A stretch of 64,000 bases of DNA from Streptomyces antimycoticus (GCF_005405925.1 NZ_BJHV01000001.1:8184001-8248000); one strand, 5' to 3'. Shown: positions 55,663-64,000, counted from the stretch's first letter. Notes: generated from the letters alone by a model not told the origin. Made by a program: numbers and translations.

Positions 55663-56420
55663 TCATCCGACCGGTGGGGTCCAGCGGAAGCGCGGGGTGC
55701 GGCGTTCCAGGAAGGCGGCGATGCCCTCGCCGGCCTCCTCGCTGTGCCGCGCCTGCTCCCGCCAGTACGCCGCCCGGTCCGGCTCGACGGGCCCGGCCGC
55801 GAACTCCTTGGCCGCCGCCTGGGTGAGCTGTGACCGGGAGACCAGCGACCGCGTGAACTCCGCCACCCGCTTGTCCAGTCCGCCCGCCGGCAGCACCTCG
55901 TCCACCAGCCCGGTGCGCAGCGCCCGTTCGGCGTCGATCAGTTCGCCCGAGAACAGCAGGAACTTGGCGGTGGCCGGTCCCACCAGCTCGACCAGCCGGC
56001 GGGTCGAGCCGGGGGCGTAGACGATGCCCAGCTTGGCCGGGGTGATCCCGAAGCGGGCGCCCTCCTCGGCGAACCGCAGATCGCAGGCGGCCGCGAGCTG
56101 GCAGCCGCCGCCCACGCAGTAGCCGCGCACCGCGGCCAGGGTCGGCTTGGGGAAGGCGGCCAGCGCCTCCTCGGCGGGCAGCGCGAGCCCGGTGGACTCC
56201 TCGTATGTGGCGCTCAGCGAGCCGATGTCGGCGCCCGCGCAGAAGGTGTCGCCCTCGCCGGTGAGCACCAGGGCCCGTACGGCGGGGTCGGCGGCGAGCC
56301 GGGTCAGCAGCGGGGGCAGCGCGCGCCACATCCCGGGGTCATCGCGTTGCGCTTGGTGGGGTGGCGGATGACGACGGTCGCTATGCCGTCGGCGACCTCG
56401 TGCTCCAGACAGGGCTCCAT
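55663..56420 (-). CDS. Enoyl-CoA hydratase/isomerase family protein, one frameshift
   Basis: ATG at 56420 begins MEPCLEHEVADGIATVVIRH then PTKRNAMT, a standard crotonase N terminus. At 56332-56338 (CCCGGGG) one base is missing; restoring it gives RNAMTPGMWRALPPLL and a 252-residue protein. Later blocks are LVLTGEGDTFCAGADIGSL (oxyanion hole), AAVRGYCVGGGCQLAAACDL and GITPAKLGIVYAPGSTRRL. It hydrates or isomerises an acyl-CoA; the substrate is unknown. It is separate from the fadAB genes. Confidence 0.83.
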
Positions 56421-56704
56421 ATGGCGGATCGTATCCGGGCCGCGCGGGGCCCCTTCGACAGCATCCGGGCCGGGGCAGGGCCGGGGCTGGACAGGAGCGG
56501 GGCCGGGGCATTCGGGCCGGCCACGGCAGAGTCACCATGGTCGGAACCCTGGCGAGCAGGAACAGTCGAGCGCGTGACCGTGGCATACGCCAACGATCAA
56601 AAACGCTCGATAAGCGTCAAGTTGTGCGTACTCCATCGGTCCGTACCAGACCTTCTCAACACTCGGTACGAGTGGTCGGGCGCGGTGAGGGGTGGGTATC
56701 GGAC

Positions 56705-57211
56705 ATGGAGATCCTCGGGAGAGTCCCCTCCGAAACGGGACACGCCCCGCCCCCGGCCCCGCCACCGGTCGCCTACGAGGGGACGTGGCGGTTCACCGCA
56801 CCGGCCCTGGACTCCTCCGTGCCCCAGTCCCGGCACGCGGTGCGCGATCTGCTGGACCATCAGCGCGTGCCGGTCGACGACGAACTGGTGGAGAGTCTGC
56901 TTCTGATCGTCTCCGAGCTGGTCACCAACGCCGTACGGCATGCCGCGCTGCTCTCCCCCGAGATCGCCGTCGAGGTCTCCCTGAGCCGGGACTGGGTCCG
57001 GATCGCCGTCGAGGACAACCACCCCTACCGGCCCGTCGCGCTGATGGCGGACCAGGGCGGGACGGGCGGGCGTGGACTGCTGCTGGTGACGGCGATCACC
57101 GAGGCGGCGGGCGGGGTCTACGACGTCGACCACACGGCGAGCGGCGGCAAGATCGTCTGGGCCGCCCTGCCGCTGCCCGGGGCGGCTACCAGCCCGCCGC
57201 CGTCCCGGTGA
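56705..57211 (+). CDS. ATP-binding protein of the RsbW/anti-sigma HATPase type
   Basis: A 168-residue single-domain GHKL ATPase. The N box is LIVSELVTNAVRHAALLS, the G1 region VRIAVEDNHPYRP and the G2 region GGTGGRGLLLVTAITEAAGG. Proteins of this form in Streptomyces bind or phosphorylate anti-anti-sigma proteins, or are orphan regulators. ATG at 56705 is chosen because the upstream extension lacks any family match. It is convergent with idi and overlaps it by 26 bases. Confidence 0.83.
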   Translation: MEILGRVPSETGHAPPPAPPPVAYEGTWRFTAPALDSSVPQSRHAVRDLLDHQRVPVDDELVESLLLIVSELVTNAVRHAALLSPEIAVEVSLSRDWVRIAVEDNHPYRPVALMADQGGTGGRGLLLVTAITEAAGGVYDVDHTASGGKIVWAALPLPGAATSPPPSR

Positions 57212-57797
57212 GCTCCCGGACCGCCGGGCGGGCCGCGTCCAGCACGGTCATGAACCACGCCGAGAACGGTCCTTCGTCGCGCAGCTTCTCCAGCTCATCG
57301 GGGGTGACGAAGGCGATCTCGCCGATCTCCTCGGGATCCGGGCGCGGGGTCGCCCGCACCAGCCCGGCGAAGAGGTGGTTGTACTCCTGCTCCACCAGGC
57401 CCGAGGCGGGGTCGGGGTGGTTGTAGCGGACGGTGCCCGCCTCCCGCAGCAGCGCGGGCGCCACGCCCAGCTCCTCACCGGTGCGCCGGGCGGCGGCCAC
57501 GAACGGCGGCTCACCGGGGTAGGGGTGGCCGCAGCAGGTGTTGGACCAGACCCCGGGGGAGTGGTATTTGCCCAGCGCACGGCGCTGCAGCAGCAGTCGC
57601 CCCCGGTCGTCGAAGAGGAAGACGGAGAACGCCCGGTGCAGCTTGCCGGGCGCGAGATGTGCGGAGAGCTTCTCCGCGGTGCCGATCGTCGTACCGTCCT
57701 CGTCGACCAGCTCGAGCATGATCGGGTCTGCGGAACCGCTCGGCGCGGAGGGCGCGGCGGTCTCGGCGGAGGCGCCGCTGGCAGGTGTGATCGGCAT
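57186..57797 (-). CDS. idi: Isopentenyl-diphosphate delta-isomerase, type I
   Basis: A Nudix-fold isomerase of about 203 residues that interconverts IPP and DMAPP for isoprenoid synthesis. KLHRAFSVFLFDDRGRLLLQ, GVWSNTCCGHPYPGE (catalytic Cys) and VEQEYNHLFAG (catalytic Glu) are all present. Start options are ATG 57809, 57803 and 57797; the last has GAGG upstream and is used. Its presence beside galE and the CDP-alcohol genes matches the order near S. coelicolor SCO6750, where a hopanoid cluster follows. Confidence 0.89.
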   Translation of the reverse strand: MPITPASGASAETAAPSAPSGSADPIMLELVDEDGTTIGTAEKLSAHLAPGKLHRAFSVFLFDDRGRLLLQRRALGKYHSPGVWSNTCCGHPYPGEPPFVAAARRTGEELGVAPALLREAGTVRYNHPDPASGLVEQEYNHLFAGLVRATPRPDPEEIGEIAFVTPDELEKLRDEGPFSAWFMTVLDAARPAVRELTGTAAGW

Positions 57798-57861
57798 GAC
57801 CATCCTCATAGTTCCGACTCGTGAACATCCAAGTCTGCCGCACATGTGCCCCCTGTCTGTG

Positions 57862-58785
57862 TCAGTGGCACAGCTTGGCTTCGTGATCAGCATGCCCACC
57901 CGGTTCCAGCTGGAACGTGCAGTGCCCGACGTCGAAGTGCTCCCCCAGACATCCCTGCAAGGCGTGCAGCATCCGCTCGTGGCCCATCGCGTCCAGAGCC
58001 CCGGGAGCGACCACCACATGCGCGGAGAGCACCGGCATTCCCGAGGTGATGGTCCACACGTGGAGATCGTGCAGTCCCTCGACCCCGGGCAGCCCGAGGA
58101 TGTGGGCGCGTACGGCCGCCATATCGACATTTGGCGGCGCCGCCTCCAGGAGCACGTTCAGCGTCTCGCGCAGCAGCTTGTACGTCCGCGGGACGATCAT
58201 GAGGCCGATCACCAGGGAGGCGACGGGGTCGGCCGCCTGCCAGCCGGTCGTGAGGATGATCCCGGCGGACACCAGCACCGCGACCGAGCCCAGCGCGTCC
58301 GCCGCGACCTCCAGGAAGGCGCCCCGGACGTTCAGGCTCGTGCGCTGACCGCCCCTGAGCAGGGCCAGCGACACCAGGTTCGCCGCCAGGCCGACGGCGC
58401 CGAAGACGATGGTCAGCCCGCCCTCGGTGGCGGCCGGGGTGAGGAACCGCAGCACCGCCTCGGAGAGGATGTAGCCGCCGACGCCGAACAGCAGCAGACA
58501 GTTGCCGAGGGCCGCCAGGATCTCGGCGCGGGCATAGCCGTAGGTGCGGTGCGGGCTCGGGGGACGGCCCGCGAAGTGGATCGCCAGCAGCGCCATCGCG
58601 AGCCCGAGCGCGTCCGTCGCCATATGGCCGGCGTCCGCGAGCAGGGCGAGGGAGCCGGCGAGCAGGCCGCCGATGATCTCCACGGCCATCACCGTGAGCG
58701 TGATGCCCAGGGCGATCCGCAGCCGCCACCGGTGGGCGGCGCCGGCGGTGGTGTGGCCGCGCGCGTGGTCATGACCTGCGCCCAT
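57862..58785 (-). CDS. Cation diffusion facilitator (zinc/cobalt efflux, CzcD-like)
   Basis: A 307-residue membrane protein with a His-rich start (GAGHDHARGH) and six helices. The metal sites are LLADAGHMATDALGLAM (HxxxD) and VAADALGSVAVLV (DxxxD-like), with the C-terminal cytoplasmic domain GLHDLHVWTITSGMPVLSAH and a final HADHEAKLCH. It exports divalent metal ions in exchange for protons. ATG at 58785. It is transcribed with idi only loosely (64 bases apart). Confidence 0.88.
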   Translation of the reverse strand: MGAGHDHARGHTTAGAAHRWRLRIALGITLTVMAVEIIGGLLAGSLALLADAGHMATDALGLAMALLAIHFAGRPPSPHRTYGYARAEILAALGNCLLLFGVGGYILSEAVLRFLTPAATEGGLTIVFGAVGLAANLVSLALLRGGQRTSLNVRGAFLEVAADALGSVAVLVSAGIILTTGWQAADPVASLVIGLMIVPRTYKLLRETLNVLLEAAPPNVDMAAVRAHILGLPGVEGLHDLHVWTITSGMPVLSAHVVVAPGALDAMGHERMLHALQGCLGEHFDVGHCTFQLEPGGHADHEAKLCH

Positions 58786-58938
58786 GTGCGTAGGGCCCTC
58801 CTCCCGGCGGCGCGGTCCCCTACTCACCAGTGAACTACGGCGCCGGGGCGCGGCCGGATCAGCCGCGCCGGTGCCCGGTCAGCCGCGCGGACGCCCCGGC
58901 AGCGGCACCAGCGCCCGGCTCGGCGCCGACCGTGCCCC

Positions 58939-59925
58939 TCAGCCGCGCCGGGCCTCGGGGTGGTGCAGGCACCAGCCCTCCCAGGCCGACTCCACCATCG
59001 CGCGCACATCGTGCCGGGCGCTCCAGCCCAGCTCCTTGGCGATCAGTTCGGGGGATCCGACGACCCGGGCAGGGTCGCCCGCCCGGCGCGGCCCGACCAC
59101 CGGGGTGAGCTCCGGGCGGCCGGTGACCTCCCCGATCAGATCGGACATCTCGCGCACCGAGACGCCCTGGCCGGTGCCGATGTTCACTGTGAGGTCGCCC
59201 GGCTGCCGCTGCGTGGCCAGCCGGCGGGCCACGGCCAGATGGGCCGAGGCCAGATCCTCGACATGGATGTAGTCGCGGACACAGGTGCCGTCGGGGGTGT
59301 CGTAGTCCTCACCGAAGATCCGGGGCGGCTCTCCCTCGGTGATCCGCTCGAACATCATCGGGATGATGTTGAACACTCCGGTGTCGGCCAGCTCGGGGCG
59401 CGTGGCACCCGCCACATTGAAGTAGCGCAGACAGGCCGTGGAGAGGGAGTGGGCCGCGCCCGCCGCCCTGACCAGCCATTCTCCGGCCAGCTTGGTCTCC
59501 CCGTACGGATTGACCGGCAGGCACGGGGTGTCCTCGGTGACGAGTTCCACATCGGGCATGCCGTAGACGGCCGCGGAGGAGGAGAAGAGGAAGCGGCTGA
59601 CACCGGCCGCGACGGCCGCCTCCAGCAGCACCGTGAGCCCGTGCACATTCTCGCGGTAGTAGCGCAGCGGCTGCTCCACGGACTCCCCGACCTGCTTCTT
59701 CGCCGCGAGATGCACCACACCGGTGACCCGCAGGTCAGCGAGGGTGCGGTCCAGCAGCGCACGGTCGAGGAGGGAGCCGCTGACCAGCGGTACGTCCTCG
59801 GGCAGCCGCGCCTGGACCCCGCTGGACAGGTCGTCGAGCACGGCCACGGTCTCGCCCGCCTCGGCCATGGCCCGCACGACATGCGACCCGATATATCCGG
59901 CACCACCTGTGATCAGCCATGTCAT
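58939..59925 (-). CDS. galE: UDP-glucose 4-epimerase
   Basis: A 328-residue extended SDR enzyme. WLITGGAGYIGSHVVRAM is the NAD motif, FSSSAAVYGMPDVEL the Ser region, NPYGETKLAGEWLV the YxxxK pair and EDYDTPDGTCVRDYIHVEDL the family signature. It interconverts UDP-glucose and UDP-galactose, providing sugar for glycopolymers. ATG at 59925. It is divergent from the CDP-alcohol operon, with 268 bases between starts, so surface-polymer synthesis is a shared theme. Confidence 0.88.
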   Translation of the reverse strand: MTWLITGGAGYIGSHVVRAMAEAGETVAVLDDLSSGVQARLPEDVPLVSGSLLDRALLDRTLADLRVTGVVHLAAKKQVGESVEQPLRYYRENVHGLTVLLEAAVAAGVSRFLFSSSAAVYGMPDVELVTEDTPCLPVNPYGETKLAGEWLVRAAGAAHSLSTACLRYFNVAGATRPELADTGVFNIIPMMFERITEGEPPRIFGEDYDTPDGTCVRDYIHVEDLASAHLAVARRLATQRQPGDLTVNIGTGQGVSVREMSDLIGEVTGRPELTPVVGPRRAGDPARVVGSPELIAKELGWSARHDVRAMVESAWEGWCLHHPEARRG

Positions 59926-60193
59926 GCCCCGCACCCTATCCGTGGCGGGGCGGTCGCCGTTTGTGGAGGACAGCAACCATCCACCATGATGATCCGCGGC
60001 GCGCGGAAGTGGTCGTTCCCCCGATCGTGTGGTGAATGTGCGGTGAACGGCGGCTTCCATCAATCCGATAGCCTCTGCCGGACGTGCCGCCAGCCCCGCG
60101 GGGTCAGGGCGTGCGATGCCCATGGCCCGGAGGGCCCAGGCCAGTGCCATCAGTGGCGCGGCCACCATGTCAGCTGCCAAGGAGTGAGTTCGT

Positions 60194-62065
60194 CTGTCGA
60201 CCGCGATTCTCACCGGTGCGCCGGTCGCCGGCTCGTCCCTCGAGGACGGCCTGCGATCGCTGGGTTTCGACGTGCGTACGGCGACCGATGCCGCCGCGGT
60301 CACGGCGGAGCTCGCCACGGTCCCGGCGCATGAGCGGGTGGCCCTTGTCGACCCCCGCTTCATCGGCCATGTCCATGCCCTGCGGCTGGCCCTCACCGAC
60401 CCCCGCTTCCCCGCGGCCGCGGTGCGCGGCGCGCTCAGCGTGCAGGCGGAGGCTCGTACGGCGCTCGTCCGCGCGGTGACGGCCGCCGAGCGCACCGGAA
60501 CGACGGCCCCCACCGGCTCCGCCGCGCAGTCGCGGTCGGTGGCCGTCGCCGAGACGACCGCCACGGACGGAACGGCCACCGCCCACTCCCGCGTGGACGA
60601 CCTCGCCGCCGCCCTCGACGCCGAAGGCGTCGCCGTTCACCGCCCCGAACTCGGTGTGCTCGTGGCCGACGTGCCCGCGGACGCCGAGGCACAGGCCGCG
60701 GCGCGCGACGCGGTGGCCGCGGTGGACGACGAGCGGGTGCGGCTGCGGTCCGCCGTGAAGGCGCGGGACGGCTTCTTCACGACGTTCTGCATCAGCCCGT
60801 ACTCCCGCTATATCGCCCGCTGGTGCGCCCGGCGCGGGCTGACCCCCAATCAGGTCACCACCGCCTCCCTCCTCACCGCCCTCATCGCGGCTGCCTGCGC
60901 CGCCACCGGCACCCGGCCCGGGTTCGTCTCGGCCGGTGTGCTGCTGGTCGCCTCGTTCGTGCTCGACTGCACCGACGGACAGCTCGCCCGCTACTCGCTG
61001 CAGTACTCCACGCTCGGCGCCTGGCTGGACGCCACCTTCGACCGGGCCAAGGAGTACGCCTACTACGCGGGGCTCGCCCTCGGCGCCGCCCGCGGCGGTG
61101 ACGATGTATGGGCGCTCGCGCTCGGCGCGATGGTGCTCCAGACCTGCCGCCATGTCGTGGACTTCGCCTTCAACGAGGCCAACCACGACGCCACCGGCAA
61201 CACCAGCCCCACCGCCGCCCTCTCCGGCCGCCTCGACAGCGTCGGCTGGACGGTCTGGGTGCGCCGCATGATCGTGCTGCCGATCGGTGAGCGCTGGGCG
61301 ATGATCGCCGTGCTGACGGCGTTCACCACGCCCCGCATCACCTTCTACGTGCTGCTCATCGGCTGTGCGCTGGCCGCCTGCTACACCACCGCCGGCCGGG
61401 TGCTGCGCTCGCTGACCCGCCGGGCGGAGCGCACGGACCGGGCCGCCCGCGCCCTCGCCGAGCTCGCCGACTCCGGTCCGCCGGCCGAACTGGTCGCCAA
61501 GGCCGCCCCGCGCAAGGCGAGTTCGTACCTCGCCCCGCTCTCGGCCGCCCTCGGTGCCGCGGCCGTCCTGGCCGGTACCGCGGCCGCCGGTTTCGGCTCC
61601 TGGGTGCCCGTCGGATGCGCCGTGCTCTACGCGGTCCTCGCGGGCGTCGCCGTCGCCGCGCCCCTCAAGGGCCCCCTCGACTGGCTGGTGCCGCCACTCT
61701 TCCGCGCCGCCGAATACGGGACGATCCTGATCCTGGCTGCTTACGCGGAGATGAACGGTGCCTTGCCCGCTGCTTTCGGGCTGGTTGCGGCGGTCGCCTA
61801 CCATCACTACGACACGGTGTACCGCATCCGCGGCGGCACGGGGGCGCCCCCGCGGCGGCTGGTGCGGGCGATCGGCGGGCACGAGGGGCGGACGGTGGTG
61901 GTCACGGCCGCCGCTGCCCTGCTGCACGACCAGAACCAAGGTTTCACCATCGCGTTGACCGCTTTGGCGGCGGTCATCGCGCTGGCGGTGCTCATCGAGA
62001 GCATCCGTTTCTGGGTGTCCTCAGGAGCACCCGCCGTACACGACGAAACAGGAGAACCCGCATGA
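60194..62065 (+). CDS. DUF5941 / CDP-alcohol phosphatidyltransferase bifunctional protein, CTG start
   Basis: A 623-residue protein. Residues 1-200 are the DUF5941-type region (STAILTGAPVAGSSLEDGLR). Residues 258-283 match the CDP-alcohol phosphatidyltransferase signature D-x2-DG-x2-AR-x8-G-x3-D-x3-D exactly (DCTDGQLAR then GAWLDATFD). Several membrane helices follow. The frame has a TGA at 60185 and no ATG or GTG before homology begins; CTG at 60194, nine bases after AAGGAG, is the only reasonable start. The next gene overlaps its stop (ATGA). It probably transfers a phospho-alcohol from a CDP carrier to a polyol or lipid acceptor. Confidence 0.82.
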   Translation: MSTAILTGAPVAGSSLEDGLRSLGFDVRTATDAAAVTAELATVPAHERVALVDPRFIGHVHALRLALTDPRFPAAAVRGALSVQAEARTALVRAVTAAERTGTTAPTGSAAQSRSVAVAETTATDGTATAHSRVDDLAAALDAEGVAVHRPELGVLVADVPADAEAQAAARDAVAAVDDERVRLRSAVKARDGFFTTFCISPYSRYIARWCARRGLTPNQVTTASLLTALIAAACAATGTRPGFVSAGVLLVASFVLDCTDGQLARYSLQYSTLGAWLDATFDRAKEYAYYAGLALGAARGGDDVWALALGAMVLQTCRHVVDFAFNEANHDATGNTSPTAALSGRLDSVGWTVWVRRMIVLPIGERWAMIAVLTAFTTPRITFYVLLIGCALAACYTTAGRVLRSLTRRAERTDRAARALAELADSGPPAELVAKAAPRKASSYLAPLSAALGAAAVLAGTAAAGFGSWVPVGCAVLYAVLAGVAVAAPLKGPLDWLVPPLFRAAEYGTILILAAYAEMNGALPAAFGLVAAVAYHHYDTVYRIRGGTGAPPRRLVRAIGGHEGRTVVVTAAAALLHDQNQGFTIALTALAAVIALAVLIESIRFWVSSGAPAVHDETGEPA

Positions 62066-62814
62066 TCGGCCTCGTGCTCGCGGCCGGCGCCGGACGGCGT
62101 CTGCGCCCTTACACCGACACGCTTCCCAAGGCCCTGGTGCCCGTGGGACCCGAAGGGAAGGAAGGCGAGCCCACCGTCCTGGACCTGACCCTCGGCAACT
62201 TCGCGGAGATCGGTCTGACCGAGGTCGCCATCGTCGTCGGCTACCGCAAGGAGGCCGTGTACGAGCGCAAGGAGGCCCTGGAGCAGAAGTACGGCCTCAA
62301 GCTCACGCTGATCGACAACGACAAGGCCGAGGAGTGGAACAACGCCTACTCCCTCTGGTGCGCCCGTGACGCGATCCAGCACACCGTGATCCTCGCCAAC
62401 GGCGACACCGTGCACCCGGTCTCCGTCGAGAAGACCCTGCTGGCCGCGCGTGGCAACGGCCAGAAGATCATCCTGGCCCTGGACACGGTCAAGCAGCTCG
62501 CCGACGAGGAGATGAAGGTCGTCGCCGACCCCGACAAGGGCGTCCAGAAGATCACCAAGCTGATGGACCCGGCCGAGGCGACCGGTGAGTACATCGGCGT
62601 CACCCTCATCGAGGGCGAGGCCGCCGCCGATCTCGCGGACGCCCTGAAGGCCACCTTCGAGCGCGACCCCGACCTCTACTACGAGGACGGCTACCAGGAG
62701 CTGGTCAACCGCGGCTTCAAGGTCGACGTGGCCCCGATCGGCGACGTCAAGTGGGTCGAGATCGACAACCACGACGATCTGGCGAAGGGCCGTGACATCG
62801 CGTGCCAGTACTGA
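62062..62814 (+). CDS. Nucleotidyltransferase, phosphocholine/inositol-phosphate cytidylyltransferase-like
   Basis: A 250-residue sugar-phosphate nucleotidyltransferase fold: GLVLAAGAGRRLRPYTDTLP then KALVPVG (NTP and Mg binding), EIGLTEVAIVVGYRKEAV, LIDNDKAEEWNNAYSLWCA, ILANGDTV and VKWVEIDNHDDL. It resembles cytidylyltransferases for inositol-1-phosphate and phosphocholine. With the adjacent CDP-alcohol transferases it would make the CDP-activated substrate. ATG at 62062 has GGAGAACC upstream and overlaps the previous stop. Confidence 0.82.
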   Translation: MIGLVLAAGAGRRLRPYTDTLPKALVPVGPEGKEGEPTVLDLTLGNFAEIGLTEVAIVVGYRKEAVYERKEALEQKYGLKLTLIDNDKAEEWNNAYSLWCARDAIQHTVILANGDTVHPVSVEKTLLAARGNGQKIILALDTVKQLADEEMKVVADPDKGVQKITKLMDPAEATGEYIGVTLIEGEAAADLADALKATFERDPDLYYEDGYQELVNRGFKVDVAPIGDVKWVEIDNHDDLAKGRDIACQY

Positions 62815-63875
62815 CGAGGCTCATCCCCTCGCCGCTCGTCGTCGACATCCGCGCGGGCGCCCTGGACGATCTCGCGGGGGTCCTCGCCGACCAGCGGATC
62901 TCCGCCTCCGGCAAGCTGGCCATCGCCATCAGCGGCGGCTCCGGTGCTCTGCTGCGCGAGCGGCTGTCACCGGCGCTGCCGGGCGCGAGCTGGTACGAGG
63001 TCGGCGGCGGCACGCTGGATGACGCGATCAAGCTCGCCGACGCCATGAAGTCGGGGCACTACGACGCGGTCGTGGGGCTGGGCGGCGGAAAGATCATCGA
63101 CTGTGCGAAGTTCGCCGCGGCGCGCATCGGCCTTCCGCTGGTCGCCGTCGCCACCAACCTCTCGCACGACGGTCTGTGCTCCCCGGTCGCGACCCTGGAC
63201 AACGACGCCGGACGCGGCTCGTACGGGGTGCCCAACCCGATCGCGGTGGTCATCGACCTCGATGTGATCCGTGAGGCGCCGGTCCGCTTCGTCCGCTCCG
63301 GTATCGGCGACGCCCTGTCCAATATCTCCGCGGTCGCCGACTGGGAGCTGTCCCACCGCGAGACCGGCGAGCAGATCGACGGCCTCGCGGCCGCGATAGC
63401 GCGCCAGGCGGGCGAGGCCGTGCTGCGCCACCCCGGCGGGGTCGGCGACGACGGCTTCCTCCAGGTGCTGGCCGAGGGACTGGTGCTCACCGGCATCTCC
63501 ATGTCGGTCGCGGGGGACTCCCGCCCGGCCTCCGGTGCCTGCCACGAGATCAACCACGCCTTCGACCTCCTCTTCCCCAAGCGCGCCGCCAGCCACGGCG
63601 AGCAGTGCGGCCTGGCCGCCGCCTTCGCGATGCGGCTGCGCGGGGCGCATGCGGAGTCGGAGCACATGGCCGAGGTGCTGCACCGGCACGGTCTGCCCGT
63701 GCTGCCCGAGGAGATCGGCTTCACGGTGGACGAGTTCGTCCAGATCGTGGAGTTCGCTCCGAAGACGCGCCCCGGCCGCTACACGATCCTCGAGCACCTC
63801 GACCTCTCAACCGACGCGATCAGGGACGCATACGCCGACTATGCCAAAGCAGTCAGTCAAGCCATCAGTGGCTGA
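62802..63875 (+). CDS. sn-glycerol-1-phosphate dehydrogenase family protein (AraM-like)
   Basis: A 357-residue iron/zinc alcohol dehydrogenase-like enzyme of the group that reduces DHAP to glycerol-1-phosphate. AVVGLGGGKIIDCAKFAAAR is the NAD(P) loop, ATNLSHDGLCSPVATL and GIGDALSNISAVADWEL contain Asp metal ligands, and SRPASGACHEINHAFDLLFP then ASHGEQCGL the His ligands. GTG at 62802 overlaps the upstream gene by 13 bases. Glycerol-1-phosphate is the archaeal-type enantiomer, so the operon may make an unusual phospho-lipid or polymer. Confidence 0.83.
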   Translation: MPVLTRLIPSPLVVDIRAGALDDLAGVLADQRISASGKLAIAISGGSGALLRERLSPALPGASWYEVGGGTLDDAIKLADAMKSGHYDAVVGLGGGKIIDCAKFAAARIGLPLVAVATNLSHDGLCSPVATLDNDAGRGSYGVPNPIAVVIDLDVIREAPVRFVRSGIGDALSNISAVADWELSHRETGEQIDGLAAAIARQAGEAVLRHPGGVGDDGFLQVLAEGLVLTGISMSVAGDSRPASGACHEINHAFDLLFPKRAASHGEQCGLAAAFAMRLRGAHAESEHMAEVLHRHGLPVLPEEIGFTVDEFVQIVEFAPKTRPGRYTILEHLDLSTDAIRDAYADYAKAVSQAISG

Positions 63876-64000
63876 ACTCCGCCCGGTCGTCCACCCCGCG
63901 GGGGTCAAGGACCGGCGGAGCGGTGAGCACTGGGCCGGGCGCCTGTACATGCGGGAAATCTCGCTGCGCTGCGACCGGCACCTGGTGAACACACGGGTCA
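63841..64000 (+). CDS. CDP-alcohol phosphatidyltransferase family protein (3' end outside window)
   Basis: Only the first 53 residues are visible: KPSVAELRPVVHPAGVKDRR, then SGEHWAGRLYMREISLRCDR and LVNTRV. This is the typical cytoplasmic start of an actinobacterial CDP-alcohol phosphatidyltransferase paired with the genes upstream; the D-x2-DG motif would lie beyond base 64000. ATG 63841 overlaps the dehydrogenase by 35 bases; GTG 63868 is an alternative with an 8-base overlap. It is the second such transferase in the operon. Confidence 0.72.
   Translation, partial: MPKQSVKPSVAELRPVVHPAGVKDRRSGEHWAGRLYMREISLRCDRHLVNTRV

Overview
The window is about 71-73% GC by eye. Its codon use is strongly biased to G or C at third positions, GTG starts are common, and the gene content (DUF397/DUF5753 regulator pairs, an SsgA-like protein, SCO6745-type and DUF5941 proteins, F420-dependent oxidoreductase) is that of a chromosome of Streptomyces or a close relative. 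I see no rRNA, tRNA, insertion sequence, phage or CRISPR array. It reads as ordinary chromosome with accessory metabolic cassettes.

Layout. 1-724: the 3' part of an XRE/DUF5753 regulator with its DUF397 partner. 778-4757: an organosulfur (alkanesulfonate / dimethylsulfone) operon on the minus strand. It is headed by an unlisted 26-codon polycysteine leader peptide, faces a divergent LysR regulator, and has two of its monooxygenase genes gutted by internal deletions. 4744-9638: F420 oxidoreductase, cytidine deaminase, a bimodular secreted SGNH (CE2-like) esterase behind a CebR-type box, a divergent IclR regulator and a VOC protein. 9730-13254: an aldehyde dehydrogenase / APC permease / GMC oxidoreductase operon of choline-to-betaine type, with the permease reduced to its two ends. 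13255-22679: a HEAT-repeat protein, a membrane-anchored XRE protein, a secreted protein, a GPP34 protein and an SsgA-like protein, separated by long GC-rich tandem-repeat spacers. 22908-25661: a sigma/anti-sigma membrane fusion and a second XRE/DUF397 pair. 25676-29890: YciI protein, endonuclease V, DUF1203 protein and a two-gene sialate-type lyase/transporter operon with promoter and operator. 30066-34970: CoA-racemase plus FadA/FadB beta-oxidation genes. 35246-43131: regulators, an alpha/beta hydrolase, a large secreted GH2 beta-galactosidase and an MpaB-type oxygenase. 43131-51419: secreted M1, X-Pro and M14 peptidases, a BCCT osmolyte transporter and an unrecognised protein. 51671-57211: Tex, an LPFR small protein, an SCO6745-family protein, an enoyl-CoA hydratase and an anti-sigma-like ATPase. 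57186-64000: idi, a cation efflux gene, galE and an operon joining two CDP-alcohol phosphatidyltransferases, a cytidylyltransferase and an sn-glycerol-1-phosphate dehydrogenase. The idi-galE-CDP-alcohol layout resembles, from memory, the SCO6745-SCO6760 neighbourhood of S. coelicolor.

Two kinds of damage run through the window. At least five genes (SGNH esterase, HEAT protein, BCCT transporter, SCO6745-family protein, enoyl-CoA hydratase), and probably the X-Pro peptidase, are each repaired by adding one base to a short G or C run. A bias to 1-base losses in homopolymers suggests sequencing or assembly error rather than biology. Separately, three genes (sfnG-like, sfnB-like, APC permease) keep their two ends but lack several hundred central codons; that looks like real deletion or mis-assembly and should be checked.

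The most interesting biology is: the cysteine-codon leader peptide with a promoter placed for leaderless transcription upstream of a sulfur-acquisition operon; the sigma-factor/zinc-finger/transmembrane fusion; and the glycerol-1-phosphate / CDP-alcohol operon, one gene of which appears to start at CTG.
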